64,000 bases of DNA from Sphingomonas pruni NBRC 15498 (GTDB lineage: Bacteria; Pseudomonadota; Alphaproteobacteria; Sphingomonadales; Sphingomonadaceae), in assembly GCF_001598455.1 (NCBI RefSeq), contig NZ_BCYZ01000013.1, positions 1 through 64,000 of the forward strand, in the 5' to 3' direction. The position numbers and the translations under genes were made by a program. The notes beneath the pieces are model-generated. The model did not search any database and was not told the DNA's origin. It saw nothing but the letters and a program-made list of their open reading frames with translations. This document shows, piece by piece, positions 1-7,998 of this stretch; position 1 is the first letter of the stretch, and each line of letters opens with the position of its first letter.

Positions 1-40
1 AGTCGGGGACGCTCCTTTGACGGACTCCCCCTCTCCCAAA

Positions 41-63
41 CCCTCTCCCCGGAGGGGAGAGGG
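41..63. repeat. REP-like hairpin carrying the aroC Shine-Dalgarno
   Basis: Ten-base arms, CCCTCTCCCC and GGGGAGAGGG, are perfect inverted repeats around a 3-base loop. The right arm is also the only good Shine-Dalgarno-like stretch before the aroC start at 72. A closely similar palindrome lies at 8681-8704. If the hairpin forms in the mRNA it would hide the ribosome binding site; that is inference. Confidence 0.6.
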
Positions 64-71
64 CTTTCCAG

Positions 72-1148
72 TTGAGCTACAACACCTTCGGTCACGTCTT
101 CCGCTTCTCGACCTGGGGAGAAAGCCATGGGCCCGCGATCGGCGCGGTCGTCGATGGCTGTCCGCCGGGGCTGAGCCTCAGCGAAGACGATATCCAGCCG
201 TTCCTCGACCGCCGCCGTCCAGGTCAGTCGCGCTTCACCACGCAGCGTCAGGAGCCGGACCGGGTCCGCATCCTGTCGGGTACGTTCGAGGGCCGCACCA
301 CCGGTACGCCGATCAGCCTGATGATCGAGAATGTCGACCAGCGGTCGAAGGATTATTCGGAAGTCGCCCAGGCCTATCGACCCGGCCATGCGGACTATGC
401 GTACGACGCCAAATACGGCTTCCGCGACTATCGCGGCGGCGGGCGCTCGTCGGCACGCGAGACCGCCAGTCGGGTCGCGGCGGGAGCGGTCGCCCGCCTG
501 GTTATCCCCGAAGTCTCGATCCTGGCCTGGGTAGAAGCGATTGGCGGGGATGCGATCGACCCTGCGCGGTTCGATCCGGCTGAGATCGGGAACAACCCGT
601 TCTTCTGCCCCGACGCCCAGGCGGCGGCACGCTGGGAAAAGCTGGTCGACGATGCGCGCAAGTCGGGATCGTCACTGGGCGCAGTGATCGCTTGCGAGGC
701 GACCGGGGTGCCGCCGGGCTGGGGTGCGCCGCTCTATGCCAAGCTCGATGCCGAGCTCGCCCATGCCTGTATGGGGATCAACGCGGTCAAGGGTGTCGAG
801 ATCGGCGACGGCTTCGCCGCCGCGACTTTGACCGGCGAGGACAATGCAGATGCGATGCGGCCGGGCAGCAACCAGACTGGCGGCCCGCATTTCCTGTCCA
901 ATCACGCCGGTGGTATCGCCGGGGGTATTTCCACTGGACAGCCCGTCCGCGTCCGCGTCGCGTTCAAGCCGACCAGTTCGATTCTGACCCCGGTCGAGAC
1001 GATCACGCGGGCTGGTGAGGCCACCGACATCCGCACCAAGGGGCGGCACGATCCGTGCGTCGGCATCCGCGGCGTGCCCGTCGTCGAAGCGATGGTGGCG
1101 CTGGTCCTGGCCGATCAAAAGCTGCTGCATCGGGCGCAAAACGGATAA
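72..1148 (+). CDS. aroC: Chorismate synthase
   Basis: Chorismate synthase converts 5-enolpyruvylshikimate-3-phosphate to chorismate with reduced FMN, the last shikimate-pathway step before the aromatic amino acids and folate. The 358-residue product has the normal family length. It shows the GESHG motif near residue 17, RPGHADY near residue 103, the Gly/Arg/Ser-rich [14 protein letters not shown] stretch near 121, and a late [14 protein letters not shown] motif. The start is taken as TTG at 72, because MSYNTFG is the usual N-terminus and a GGGGAGAGGG sequence lies 8 bases upstream. No partner gene lies directly downstream, but pheA, using the same branch point, is about 10 kb away. Confidence 0.96.
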   Translation: MSYNTFGHVFRFSTWGESHGPAIGAVVDGCPPGLSLSEDDIQPFLDRRRPGQSRFTTQRQEPDRVRILSGTFEGRTTGTPISLMIENVDQRSKDYSEVAQAYRPGHADYAYDAKYGFRDYRGGGRSSARETASRVAAGAVARLVIPEVSILAWVEAIGGDAIDPARFDPAEIGNNPFFCPDAQAAARWEKLVDDARKSGSSLGAVIACEATGVPPGWGAPLYAKLDAELAHACMGINAVKGVEIGDGFAAATLTGEDNADAMRPGSNQTGGPHFLSNHAGGIAGGISTGQPVRVRVAFKPTSSILTPVETITRAGEATDIRTKGRHDPCVGIRGVPVVEAMVALVLADQKLLHRAQNG

Positions 1149-1286
1149 GTTTCCGTCAGTTAGTCCCGATACAGGCTCAATCACCGGCAAGCCGTTCGAT
1201 TCAGTGGACGTAACGACCGGCGTGACGGAGCCTTTTAGGTACTGAGCCTTTTCCTTTCCGGTCCATTCAGGACAGGAGAGTATCGA

Positions 1287-1595
1287 ATGAAGCTTGTCAT
1301 GCTTGCGGGCGCCTTGATCATCGGCGTCTCGGGAGTTGCGGTGGCGCAAACCACCCCGGCGACCCCCGCAACGCCGGCTACGCCGGCAACGCCTGGCTCA
1401 ATGGGTACCCCGGCGGAACCCGCGACGCCGGCAACCCCAGCCACCCCTGCGACGCCCGACGCGACGGCGCCGAGCGCGACCCCCGACACCGCTACTGCGC
1501 CGTCGACTACGACGGACTCGACGGCGACGTCCGATACGTCAGCGTCGACCGACATGTCGGCGGATACGGGCAAGAAGAAGAAAAAGAAGCACTGA
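1287..1595 (+). CDS. Small exported Pro/Ala/Thr-repeat protein with lysine tail
   Basis: I do not recognise a named family. The 102-residue product begins with a signal peptide (MKLVMLAGALIIGVSGVAVAQ, probable cleavage after AVAQ). Repeats of the triplet A-T-P fill roughly residues 22-60, a Ser/Thr/Asp-rich stretch follows to about residue 94, and the end is a run of six lysines plus histidine. AGGAGAG lies 8 bases before the ATG, and a terminator-like hairpin with a T-run follows. Such proteins are usually extended, low-complexity periplasmic or cell-wall-associated peptides. The repetitive codons make length variation between strains likely. Function is unknown. Confidence 0.72.
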   Translation: MKLVMLAGALIIGVSGVAVAQTTPATPATPATPATPGSMGTPAEPATPATPATPATPDATAPSATPDTATAPSTTTDSTATSDTSASTDMSADTGKKKKKKH

Positions 1596-1658
1596 TAGCC
1601 CCAGCCCACCCCATGCAATCGGATCGTGCCTGACCAGGCGCGGTCCGTCGGGGCTAAT

Positions 1659-1720
1659 GGGCCTGTCCTCGCGGCCGGTGCTGGCGTGCACCGACTGCGG
1701 GGGCAGGCCCTATCTTTTTT
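1659..1720 (+). terminator. Rho-independent terminator after the PAT-repeat gene
   Basis: GGGCCTG (1659-1665) pairs with CAGGCCC (1704-1710). An inner CGGTG/CACCG stem (1676-1680 with 1689-1693) extends the structure. TATC plus six T follows. It lies on the plus strand between the small exported protein and the convergent purA. No matching T-run exists for the opposite strand. Confidence 0.6.
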
Positions 1721-1748
1721 AATTATGCTCGCGCTTCACTGAGCCGGG

Positions 1749-3050
1749 TCAGTCCGCGAACGGATCGCGCACCAGGATCGTGTCGTTGCGCTCGGGGCTG
1801 GTCGATACCAATGCCACCGGGCAACGAATCAACTCCTCGATGCGGCGGATATATTTGATCGCAGCCGCTGGCAGTTCCGCCCAGCTGCGCGCGCCGGCGG
1901 TCGATTCGGACCAGCCCGGCACCGTCTCGTAGATCGGCTCGACCGCGGCCTGATCGAGCGGATGCGGGGGCAGATAGTCATAGGTCTTGTCGCCCAGGCG
2001 ATAGCCGGTGCAGATCTTGATCTCGTCGAGCCCGTCGAGAATGTCGAGCTTGGTCAGCGCGATGCCGGTGATGCCGCTGACCGCCGCCGATTGCCGAACG
2101 AGGACCGCGTCGAACCAGCCGCAGCGCCGCTTGCGTCCGGTATTGACCCCGAACTCGCGCCCGCGGGTGCCGAGATATTCGCCGATCTCGTTATCCTGCT
2201 CGGTCGGGAAGGGGCCCGATCCGACCCGCGTCGTATAGGCCTTGACGATTCCCAGCACGAACCCGACCCGCGACGGACCCAGGCCCGACCCGGCCGAGGC
2301 GGTGCCGGCGACAGTGTTGGACGAGGTGACGAAAGGGTAAGTACCGTGATCGACGTCGAGCAGCACGCCCTGCGCGCCTTCGAACAGGATACGCTTGCCG
2401 CGCTCGCCGGCTGCGTTGAGCGTCACCCAGACCGGCTTGGCATAGGGCAGCACGAAATCGGCGATATCCTTCAGGTCGGCCAGCAAGGCCTCGCGGTCGA
2501 CCGGCGGCTTGCCAAAGCCGGCGAGCAGCGCGTCGTGATGGGCGCAAAGGCGATCGATCTGCGGTCCCAATTGGTCGAGATGGGCCAGGTCGCAGATGCG
2601 GATCGCGCGACGACCGACCTTGTCCTCATAGGCTGGGCCGATGCCGCGGCGCGTGGTGCCGATCTTCTGTCCCGAATTGCCGGCATCGAGCGCGTCCTCG
2701 CGCAGCGCGTCGAGATCGCGATGGAGCGGCAGGATCAGCGGGGCGGTCTCGGCGACGTGCAACAGATCGGGCGTGACCTTGATGCCTTGCTCGCCGATCC
2801 GCGTGACTTCGTCGCGGAAATGCCAAGGGTCGAACACGACGCCGTTGCCGATCACGCTCAGCGTGCCGCGCACGACGCCCGACGGCAGGAGGGCCAGCTT
2901 GTAGGTCTTGCCGTCGATGACGAGTGTGTGGCCGGCATTGTGCCCGCCCTGGAAGCGGACGACGACGTCGGCGCGCTCCGACAGCCAGTCGACGATCTTG
3001 CCCTTGCCTTCGTCACCCCATTGGGCGCCGATTACGGCTACGTTGGCCAC
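1749..3050 (-). CDS. purA: Adenylosuccinate synthetase
   Basis: PurA joins IMP and aspartate using GTP to form adenylosuccinate, the first committed step to AMP. The 433-residue length is standard. The N-terminus carries the nucleotide-binding [11 protein letters not shown] motif (residues 8-18) with the catalytic Asp, followed by [10 protein letters not shown]. Further in are the IMP-contact [14 protein letters not shown] and the FEGAQG region, and a [11 protein letters not shown] segment. The start is GTG at 3050. It is the last gene of a minus-strand run serC-serA-hisZ-purA; the 116-base gap from hisZ is filled by a REP-like element, so co-transcription with hisZ is possible but not shown. 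Confidence 0.97.
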   Translation of the reverse strand: MANVAVIGAQWGDEGKGKIVDWLSERADVVVRFQGGHNAGHTLVIDGKTYKLALLPSGVVRGTLSVIGNGVVFDPWHFRDEVTRIGEQGIKVTPDLLHVAETAPLILPLHRDLDALREDALDAGNSGQKIGTTRRGIGPAYEDKVGRRAIRICDLAHLDQLGPQIDRLCAHHDALLAGFGKPPVDREALLADLKDIADFVLPYAKPVWVTLNAAGERGKRILFEGAQGVLLDVDHGTYPFVTSSNTVAGTASAGSGLGPSRVGFVLGIVKAYTTRVGSGPFPTEQDNEIGEYLGTRGREFGVNTGRKRRCGWFDAVLVRQSAAVSGITGIALTKLDILDGLDEIKICTGYRLGDKTYDYLPPHPLDQAAVEPIYETVPGWSESTAGARSWAELPAAAIKYIRRIEELIRCPVALVSTSPERNDTILVRDPFAD

Positions 3051-3073
3051 TTGCTATTCCTTCGCTTCAGTTC

Positions 3074-3160
3074 GTCATGCCGGACTTGTTCCGGCATCCA
3101 ACCATCCACGGGCGACACCGCCTGAGGCTCGTTGGACCCCGGAACAAGTCCGGGGTGACG
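3074..3160. repeat. Paired REP-like palindromes (GTCATGCCGG type)
   Basis: Two short hairpins face each other: a CCGGACTTGTTCCGG unit at the left and a CCCCGGAACAAGTCCGGGG unit at the right, flanked by GTCA and TGAC. They fill almost the whole hisZ-purA gap. A related pair sits before folP at 14438-14531. Confidence 0.75.
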
Positions 3161-3166
3161 ATTGGG

Positions 3167-4279
3167 TTATGTGGTGATCGTGCGAACCTCACCATCGGCT
3201 AAAATATGCGTACACAATTGCGCCTCGGGCGTATCGCCGGCTTCGAGCGCGGCGACCGTGACCCAGCCTTCGCCGCGCAGCTTGGCAGCCAGCGCCGGAT
3301 CGCTGCCCAGCGGCACGAACAGCCGCCGCCGTTCGTCATGCGCCAGCCCCGCCGCGACGATCGCGTCGATATAGAGCGTGAAGCCGATCGCGGTTTCCTC
3401 ACTGCCGTCCTCGTGGACGATCATGTAACTGCCGCCACGTCCGATCTCGCCGCGCGCGCCATCGGCGAACAGCGAGAAACCGAGCCATGTCTGATATTCG
3501 AAGCCATGCCGCTCGGTCGGATCGAGCGTCAGCGCGACACGACCCTTCACCGCCTCGGCGACCTTCCACAGCCCGTCGAGCCGCGACCGCAGCGCGCCGC
3601 CGACATCGAAACGACAGAGTCGGTCGTGCGCCGTTTCGAAGGGTCCGGCCGCCTCGATCATCGGAAGATAGCTGGGCGCCAGCGCCGCGACGGCACCGGC
3701 GTCCTTGGCATCGAGCCGGTCGGCCAGATCATCGAGCGACACGCCGTCAAGCGGCAGCGGGCCGGCGGCGAGCGTGCTCAGCAAATCGGGCAGGGTGAAG
3801 TCGATCGAGATGCCCGTCACCCCAGCCGCTTCGAGCGCTTCGACTGCGACGGTGACGACTTCCTGCGCGGCGGCGATCGTATCGAGCCCGATTAGCTCGC
3901 ACCCGGCCTGGCGCCGCTCGCGTTCGGGCGACAGCTCCGACGCGCGCAGCCGCAATACCGATCCGGCGTAGCTCAGCCGCAACGGGCGCGGATGGTGCCC
4001 CATCCGCGTCGCCGCGATGCGTCCGACCTGTGCTGTGATGTCGGGCCGGATCGCCAGGGTTCGCTGGCTGATCGGATCGACGAAACGCACCGCGTCCTGC
4101 GCGCGCGCCGCTTTCAGCCGATGCGCCAACGCATCCTCGAATTCGGCAAGCGGCGGATCGACCCGCTCATAGCCATGCGCGTGCGCCGCATCGAGCACAC
4201 GCCGCTCCAACCGCGCCGCCGCATCGGCGTCGGGCGGCAACCGATCGTGAAAGCCGGAAGGGAGCAGAGCGTGAGTCAC
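3167..4279 (-). CDS. hisZ: ATP phosphoribosyltransferase regulatory subunit
   Basis: HisZ is a class II histidyl-tRNA-synthetase paralogue that lacks tRNA-charging activity and forms a complex with short-form HisG, the first enzyme of histidine synthesis. The 370-residue product opens with the synthetase-like LPSGFHDRLPPDA segment. It has the motif-2-like RFVDPISQRTLAIRPDITAQVGRI region (about residues 85-108) and RLSYAGSVLR, but it lacks the C-terminal anticodon-binding domain of HisS. It starts with GTG at 4279, only 24 bases after serA, suggesting a shared transcript. No hisG lies next to it in this window. A degraded HisS is less likely, given the intact length and alphaproteobacterial custom of encoding HisZ. 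Confidence 0.88.
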   Translation of the reverse strand: MTHALLPSGFHDRLPPDADAAARLERRVLDAAHAHGYERVDPPLAEFEDALAHRLKAARAQDAVRFVDPISQRTLAIRPDITAQVGRIAATRMGHHPRPLRLSYAGSVLRLRASELSPERERRQAGCELIGLDTIAAAQEVVTVAVEALEAAGVTGISIDFTLPDLLSTLAAGPLPLDGVSLDDLADRLDAKDAGAVAALAPSYLPMIEAAGPFETAHDRLCRFDVGGALRSRLDGLWKVAEAVKGRVALTLDPTERHGFEYQTWLGFSLFADGARGEIGRGGSYMIVHEDGSEETAIGFTLYIDAIVAAGLAHDERRRLFVPLGSDPALAAKLRGEGWVTVAALEAGDTPEAQLCTHILADGEVRTITT

Positions 4280-4303
4280 GTCCGCCCCCTTAGCGCGCCC
4301 GGC

Positions 4304-5881
4304 TCAGAACGACAGCCCCATCACCGTCTTCACGCCCGCCAATTGGCGCACGCGGGCGATCAGCTCGGCGTCTACCGCCTCGTCGACCGACAGCAACAGT
4401 ACCGCTTCGCCGCCGGCGGAGCGGCGGCCGAGATGGAAGGTACCGATATTGACGCCCGATTCGCCGAGCAGCGTGCCGAGGCGGCCGATGAAGCCCGGTG
4501 CGTCCTCATTGACGACATAGAGCATGTGCCCTGCCAGATCGGCTTCGACCTTGATGCCGAACAGTTCGACCAGGCGCGGCGCCTGATCGCCGAACAGGGT
4601 GCCGGCGACCGAGCGCTCCCCGGTCTCGGTCTTGACCGAGACGCGGAGCAGTGTGTGGTAATCGGCTTCCCGCTCGGTGCGCACTTCGCGCACCTCGATG
4701 CCGCGTTCCTTGGCGAGCAAGGGCGCGTTGACCATGTTCACCGTATCGGTCTGGGTGCGCAGGAACCCGGCCAGCACTGCCGAGACGATCGGCTTCTGGT
4801 TGAGCTCGGCAGCGGCGCCTTCGCTATGGATCGAGATGCGACCGATCGCGCCATGCGTCAGCTGCCCGACCAGCGAGCCGAGCTTTTCAGCCAGCGCCAT
4901 GTATGGCTTGAGGCGCGGCGCTTCCTCGGCCGACAGCGACGGCATGTTGAGCGCGTTGGTGACGCCGCCCGAGACGAGAAAGTCGGCCATCTGTTCGGCG
5001 ACCTGGATCGCGACATTGACCTGGGCTTCGGTCGTGGATGCGCCCAGATGCGGGGTCGAGATGAAGTTCGGCGTGCCGAACAGCGGGCTTGCCTTGGCCG
5101 GCTCCTCGACGAACACGTCGAGTGCGGCGCCGGCGATGTGACCCGAATCGAGACCTTCCTTGAGTGCGGCCTCATCGATCAACCCGCCGCGCGCGCAATT
5201 GATGATCCGCACGCCCTTCTTGGTGCGCAGCAGGTTATCGCGGCTCAGGATGTTGCGCGTCTGGTCGGTCAGCGGCGTGTGCAGCGTGATGAAGTCGGCG
5301 CGCGCGAGCAAATCGTCGAGATCGACCTTTTCGATGCCGAGCTCGACCGCACGCTCCGGGCTGAGGAACGGGTCGTAGGCGATCACTTTCATGCGCAGGC
5401 CGCGCGCACGATCCGCGACGATCGAGCCGATATTGCCCGCGCCGATCAGACCCAGCGTCTTCGAGGTCAGCTCGACGCCCATGAAGCGGTTCTTCTCCCA
5501 CTTGCCGGCCTGGGTCGACAGATCGGCCTCGGGCAGCTGGCGGGCGAGCGCGAACATCAACGCGATGGCGTGTTCGGCGGTGGTGATCGAATTGCCGAAC
5601 GGGGTGTTCATCACCACCACGCCCTTGGCGCTGGCGGCGGGGATATCGACGTTGTCGACGCCGATCCCGGCGCGGCCGACGACCTTGAGGTTGGTCGCCG
5701 CGTCGAGGATTTCCTTGGTCACCTTGGTCGAGCTGCGGATCGCCAGACCGTCATATTGGCCGATGATAGCCTTCAATTCCTCGGGCGTTTTGCCGGTGAT
5801 CTCGTCCACCTCGACCCCGCGTTCGCGGAAGATCTGGGCGGCCTTGGGGTCCATTTTGTCGCTGATCAGTACCTTGGGCAT
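4304..5881 (-). CDS. serA: D-3-phosphoglycerate dehydrogenase
   Basis: SerA oxidises 3-phosphoglycerate to 3-phosphohydroxypyruvate with NAD, starting serine synthesis. The 525-residue product is the long (type I) form. A substrate/NAD-binding core (residues about 1-310) contains GRAGIGVDNVD, the Rossmann GLIGAGNIGSIVADRARG, the NCARGGLIDEAAL catalytic region and the ISTPHLGASTTEAQ histidine motif. An intervening ASB-like domain follows, then a C-terminal ACT domain (NEDAPGFIGRLGTLLGESGVNIG) expected to bind serine. The downstream partner serC lies immediately upstream in transcription order, 106 bases away. The ATG sits inside a perfect hairpin described separately. Confidence 0.97.
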   Translation of the reverse strand: MPKVLISDKMDPKAAQIFRERGVEVDEITGKTPEELKAIIGQYDGLAIRSSTKVTKEILDAATNLKVVGRAGIGVDNVDIPAASAKGVVVMNTPFGNSITTAEHAIALMFALARQLPEADLSTQAGKWEKNRFMGVELTSKTLGLIGAGNIGSIVADRARGLRMKVIAYDPFLSPERAVELGIEKVDLDDLLARADFITLHTPLTDQTRNILSRDNLLRTKKGVRIINCARGGLIDEAALKEGLDSGHIAGAALDVFVEEPAKASPLFGTPNFISTPHLGASTTEAQVNVAIQVAEQMADFLVSGGVTNALNMPSLSAEEAPRLKPYMALAEKLGSLVGQLTHGAIGRISIHSEGAAAELNQKPIVSAVLAGFLRTQTDTVNMVNAPLLAKERGIEVREVRTEREADYHTLLRVSVKTETGERSVAGTLFGDQAPRLVELFGIKVEADLAGHMLYVVNEDAPGFIGRLGTLLGESGVNIGTFHLGRRSAGGEAVLLLSVDEAVDAELIARVRQLAGVKTVMGLSF

Positions 5882-5925
5882 GACGTTTGCCTTTCTGCAA
5901 ACGTCATCCTGACGAAAGTCAGGAT
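5881..5925 (-). promoter_or_regulatory. Double hairpin over the serA start codon
   Basis: Read on the minus strand, an 8-base stem ATCCTGAC/GTCAGGAT with a 4-base loop (5906-5925) is followed at once by a perfect 10-base stem TGACGTTTGC/GCAAACGTCA with a 6-base loop (5881-5906). The second stem takes in the first base of the serA ATG and places the AGAAAGG Shine-Dalgarno-like sequence at its loop. The first stem belongs to a REP-like unit. A role in translation control is inference. Confidence 0.5.
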
Positions 5926-5982
5926 CTCAGGCAGCAAGCGCGTCGCTTGTGGCGCGAGATCCCAGCTTTCGCTGGGATGACG
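5902..5982. repeat. Paired REP-like palindromes (GTCATCC type)
   Basis: A CGTCATCCTGACGAAAGTCAGGAT unit faces a GATCCCAGCTTTCGCTGGGATGACG unit about 30 bases away, filling the serC-serA gap. The two arms share the same outer bases in inverted order, as in a bipartite REP (BIME-like) element. Confidence 0.7.
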
Positions 5983-5987
5983 GGATA

Positions 5988-7151
5988 TTAGTTGGAAGCC
6001 TTGGCGGTCGCGTAGGCCCAGTCGAGCCAGGGCCCGAGCGCCTCGATATCGGCGGTGTCGACGGTCGCGCCGCACCAGATGCGCAGGCCGGGAGGGGCAT
6101 CGCGATAGCCGGCGACGTCGAACGCGGCGCCTTCCTTCTCGAGCGCGCTCGCCATCGCCTTGATCAGCGCCTCGTCGGCGCCCTCGACCGTCAGACAGAC
6201 GCTGGTCTTCGACCGCGACGCCTCATCCACCGCGAGATGGCCGAGCCAGTCGCGCTCGGCGACAATCTTGTCGAGCGCGGCGGCATTGGCATCCGAGCGC
6301 GCGATCAGGCCTGCGGCACCGCCAACCGATTTCGCCCATTCGAGCGCGAAGATCGCGTCCTCCACCGCCAACATCGACGGCGTGTTGATCGTCTCGCCCT
6401 TGAACACGCCTTCGGTCAGCGCACCCTTGGAGACGAGGCGGAACACCTTCGGCAGCGGCCAGGCCGGCGTATATTCGGTCAGCCGCTCGACCGCGCGCGG
6501 GCCGAGGATCAGGACGCCATGGCCGCCTTCGCCGCCCAGCACCTTCTGCCACGAGAAGGTCGCGACATCGATCTTGTCCCACGGCAGGTCATAGGCGAAC
6601 ACCGCGCTGGTCGCGTCGGCAAAGCTCAGGCCCTCGCGGTCTGCGGGAATCCAGTCGCCGTTCGGCACGCGCACGCCACTGGTCGTGCCGTTCCAGGTAA
6701 ATAGCACGTCGTTCGACCAGTCGACCTGGCTCAGATCGGGCAGCTGGCCGTAATCGGCACGGACGACGGTCGGTTCGATCTTGAGCTGCTTGACGGCGTC
6801 GGTCACCCAACCTTCGCCAAAGCTTTCCCAGGCGAGCGCGGTGACCTCACGCGCGCCGAGCATCGTCCACATCGCCATCTCAAACGCGCCGGTGTCTGAA
6901 CCGGGGACGATGCCGATACGATGCGTGTCGGGGAGCTTGAGCAGTTCGCGCATCAGATCGATGGCATATTGCAGCCGCGCCTTGCCGAGCTTCGAACGGT
7001 GCGACCGGCCGAGCACCTCGACCGCGAGCTTCGACGCGTCCCAGCCCGGAGGCTTGGCGCAGGGACCAGAGGAAAAATGGGGGCGGGCCGGCTTCGTAGC
7101 GGGCTTCGCAATGGACGCACGGGTAGCGACGGCAACGGTAGATTCAGTCAT
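5988..7151 (-). CDS. serC: Phosphoserine aminotransferase
   Basis: SerC transfers an amino group from glutamate to 3-phosphohydroxypyruvate, giving phosphoserine; it is a PLP enzyme. The predicted 387-residue protein has an alphaproteobacterial-type N-terminus ending in RPHFSSGPCAKPPGW. Further motifs are GIVPGSDTGAFEMAMW, the FTWNGTTSGVRVPNGDW region, the ATFSWQKVLGGEGGHG stretch with the PLP lysine, and a C-terminal YRDAPPGLRIWCG segment. A longer frame exists, but ATG at 7151 is chosen because GAGGAGAG lies 8 bases upstream. It heads the serC-serA pair. The leader can form a hairpin over this ribosome binding site. Confidence 0.95.
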   Translation of the reverse strand: MTESTVAVATRASIAKPATKPARPHFSSGPCAKPPGWDASKLAVEVLGRSHRSKLGKARLQYAIDLMRELLKLPDTHRIGIVPGSDTGAFEMAMWTMLGAREVTALAWESFGEGWVTDAVKQLKIEPTVVRADYGQLPDLSQVDWSNDVLFTWNGTTSGVRVPNGDWIPADREGLSFADATSAVFAYDLPWDKIDVATFSWQKVLGGEGGHGVLILGPRAVERLTEYTPAWPLPKVFRLVSKGALTEGVFKGETINTPSMLAVEDAIFALEWAKSVGGAAGLIARSDANAAALDKIVAERDWLGHLAVDEASRSKTSVCLTVEGADEALIKAMASALEKEGAAFDVAGYRDAPPGLRIWCGATVDTADIEALGPWLDWAYATAKASN

Positions 7152-7215
7152 GTAGTCTCTCCTCGCAGAGAGCGCGCGCGGCGTTGGGGCCGCGTGGCCC
7201 GTCGGCCGCCCTAAA
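7152..7215 (-). promoter_or_regulatory. Structured serC leader (serC-motif-like)
   Basis: The serC 5' region contains a CTCTC/GAGAG stem (plus coordinates 7157-7172) whose right arm is the serC Shine-Dalgarno, preceded by a GGGCC/GGCCC hairpin near 7187-7200. A conserved serC leader RNA motif has been described in Alphaproteobacteria. I cannot align it here, so identity with that motif is a suggestion. Confidence 0.4.
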
Positions 7216-7299
7216 GATATTGTGCGCCGCGTCAAGGAGCTTGCGCTGGACGGCGGCGAGCCGGCCCGGTTAGGTCACAGTACAAAGGGGGAGGCGAAA

Positions 7300-7941
7300 A
7301 TGTACGAATTCAAGGATCCCGGCGGGCGCGGCCGGGCTGCGATTATCGCCGTATTGGCGTGGCTTGCGGCGGATCTGGTCTATACGATCGGCGCCGCGAC
7401 GACGATAGCGGCGCTGAACGGCGCCGCCTCCGGCACGGGCCCAGCACCCGAAACGGCCGACATGATAACGGGCGCTGGCGGGGTCGCGCTGCTGGTAGCC
7501 ACGCTGAGCTCGATCATATTCGTCGCTCGTTGGATCATGCGGGTGAACGCCAACGCACATTCGATGTCCGATTCGATGACAGTCACGCCGGGATGGAATG
7601 TCGGCTGGTTCTTCATACCGGTCGCCCTTCTGTGGAAGCCATTCCAGGGGTTGCGTGAGGCTTGGCAGGCCAGCGTCAGTCCGCACGATCCGACTTCGGT
7701 CGCCGTGCCGCCGCTGATGCGGTGGTGGTGGGGGTTGTGGCTCGTGAGCAACGTCCTGGGCAACGTTTCGACTCGGCTCTCGTTTGGCAAGGCCGACGCC
7801 GCCAGCCTAATCGCGTCTAACTGGATCGACATCGCGACCTTGGCGATCGACATACCGTTGGCGATCGTGCTGATCAGGATGATTCAGCGGTTCGACGATC
7901 TTCAAGCCAGAGGACCAGATTACGCCGAGACCTTCGCCTGA
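7300..7941 (+). CDS. DUF4328-type integral membrane protein
   Basis: This 213-residue protein has about four hydrophobic segments: residues near 12-35, a second near 55-80, a third near 105-120, and a last pair near 150-200. The DUF4328-like core includes WIMRVNANAH and TPGWNVGWFFIPVALLWKPFQGLREAW, with the typical RWWWGLWLVSN segment. Members are widespread in bacteria and have no known function. ATG at 7300 is chosen for the GGGGGAGG sequence 4-5 bases upstream; a longer in-frame start at 7222 has no such site. It is transcribed divergently from serC. Confidence 0.8.
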   Translation: MYEFKDPGGRGRAAIIAVLAWLAADLVYTIGAATTIAALNGAASGTGPAPETADMITGAGGVALLVATLSSIIFVARWIMRVNANAHSMSDSMTVTPGWNVGWFFIPVALLWKPFQGLREAWQASVSPHDPTSVAVPPLMRWWWGLWLVSNVLGNVSTRLSFGKADAASLIASNWIDIATLAIDIPLAIVLIRMIQRFDDLQARGPDYAETFA

Positions 7942-7965
7942 CCGACAGCACGCGCCGTCGCAGGA

Positions 7966-7984
7966 TTAGCGATTCGTTAACCAT
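7966..7984 (+). promoter_or_regulatory. CtrA-like site before the extensin gene
   Basis: TTAG, seven bases, then TTAACCAT matches the alphaproteobacterial CtrA pattern TTAA-N7-TTAA(C) with one mismatch and contains the TTAACCAT half-site in full. It lies 15 bases before the ATG at 7999. Function is inferred from the motif only. Confidence 0.35.
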
Positions 7985-7998
7985 GTTCGCGCACATCG

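Noticed and set aside
1336-1722. An Arg-rich frame overlapping the PAT-repeat gene
   Set aside because: It is the +1 frame of a GC-rich repeat and has no signal peptide or start site; the frame at 1287 has both.
3167-4279. Histidyl-tRNA synthetase
   Set aside because: The protein is about 370 residues, lacks the anticodon-binding domain and fits HisZ better.
3992-5980. A 662-codon open frame on the plus strand opposite serA and hisZ
   Set aside because: It is the antisense shadow of two well-supported genes in high-GC DNA; the translation is Arg/Gln/Asp-rich with no domain and has no ribosome binding site.
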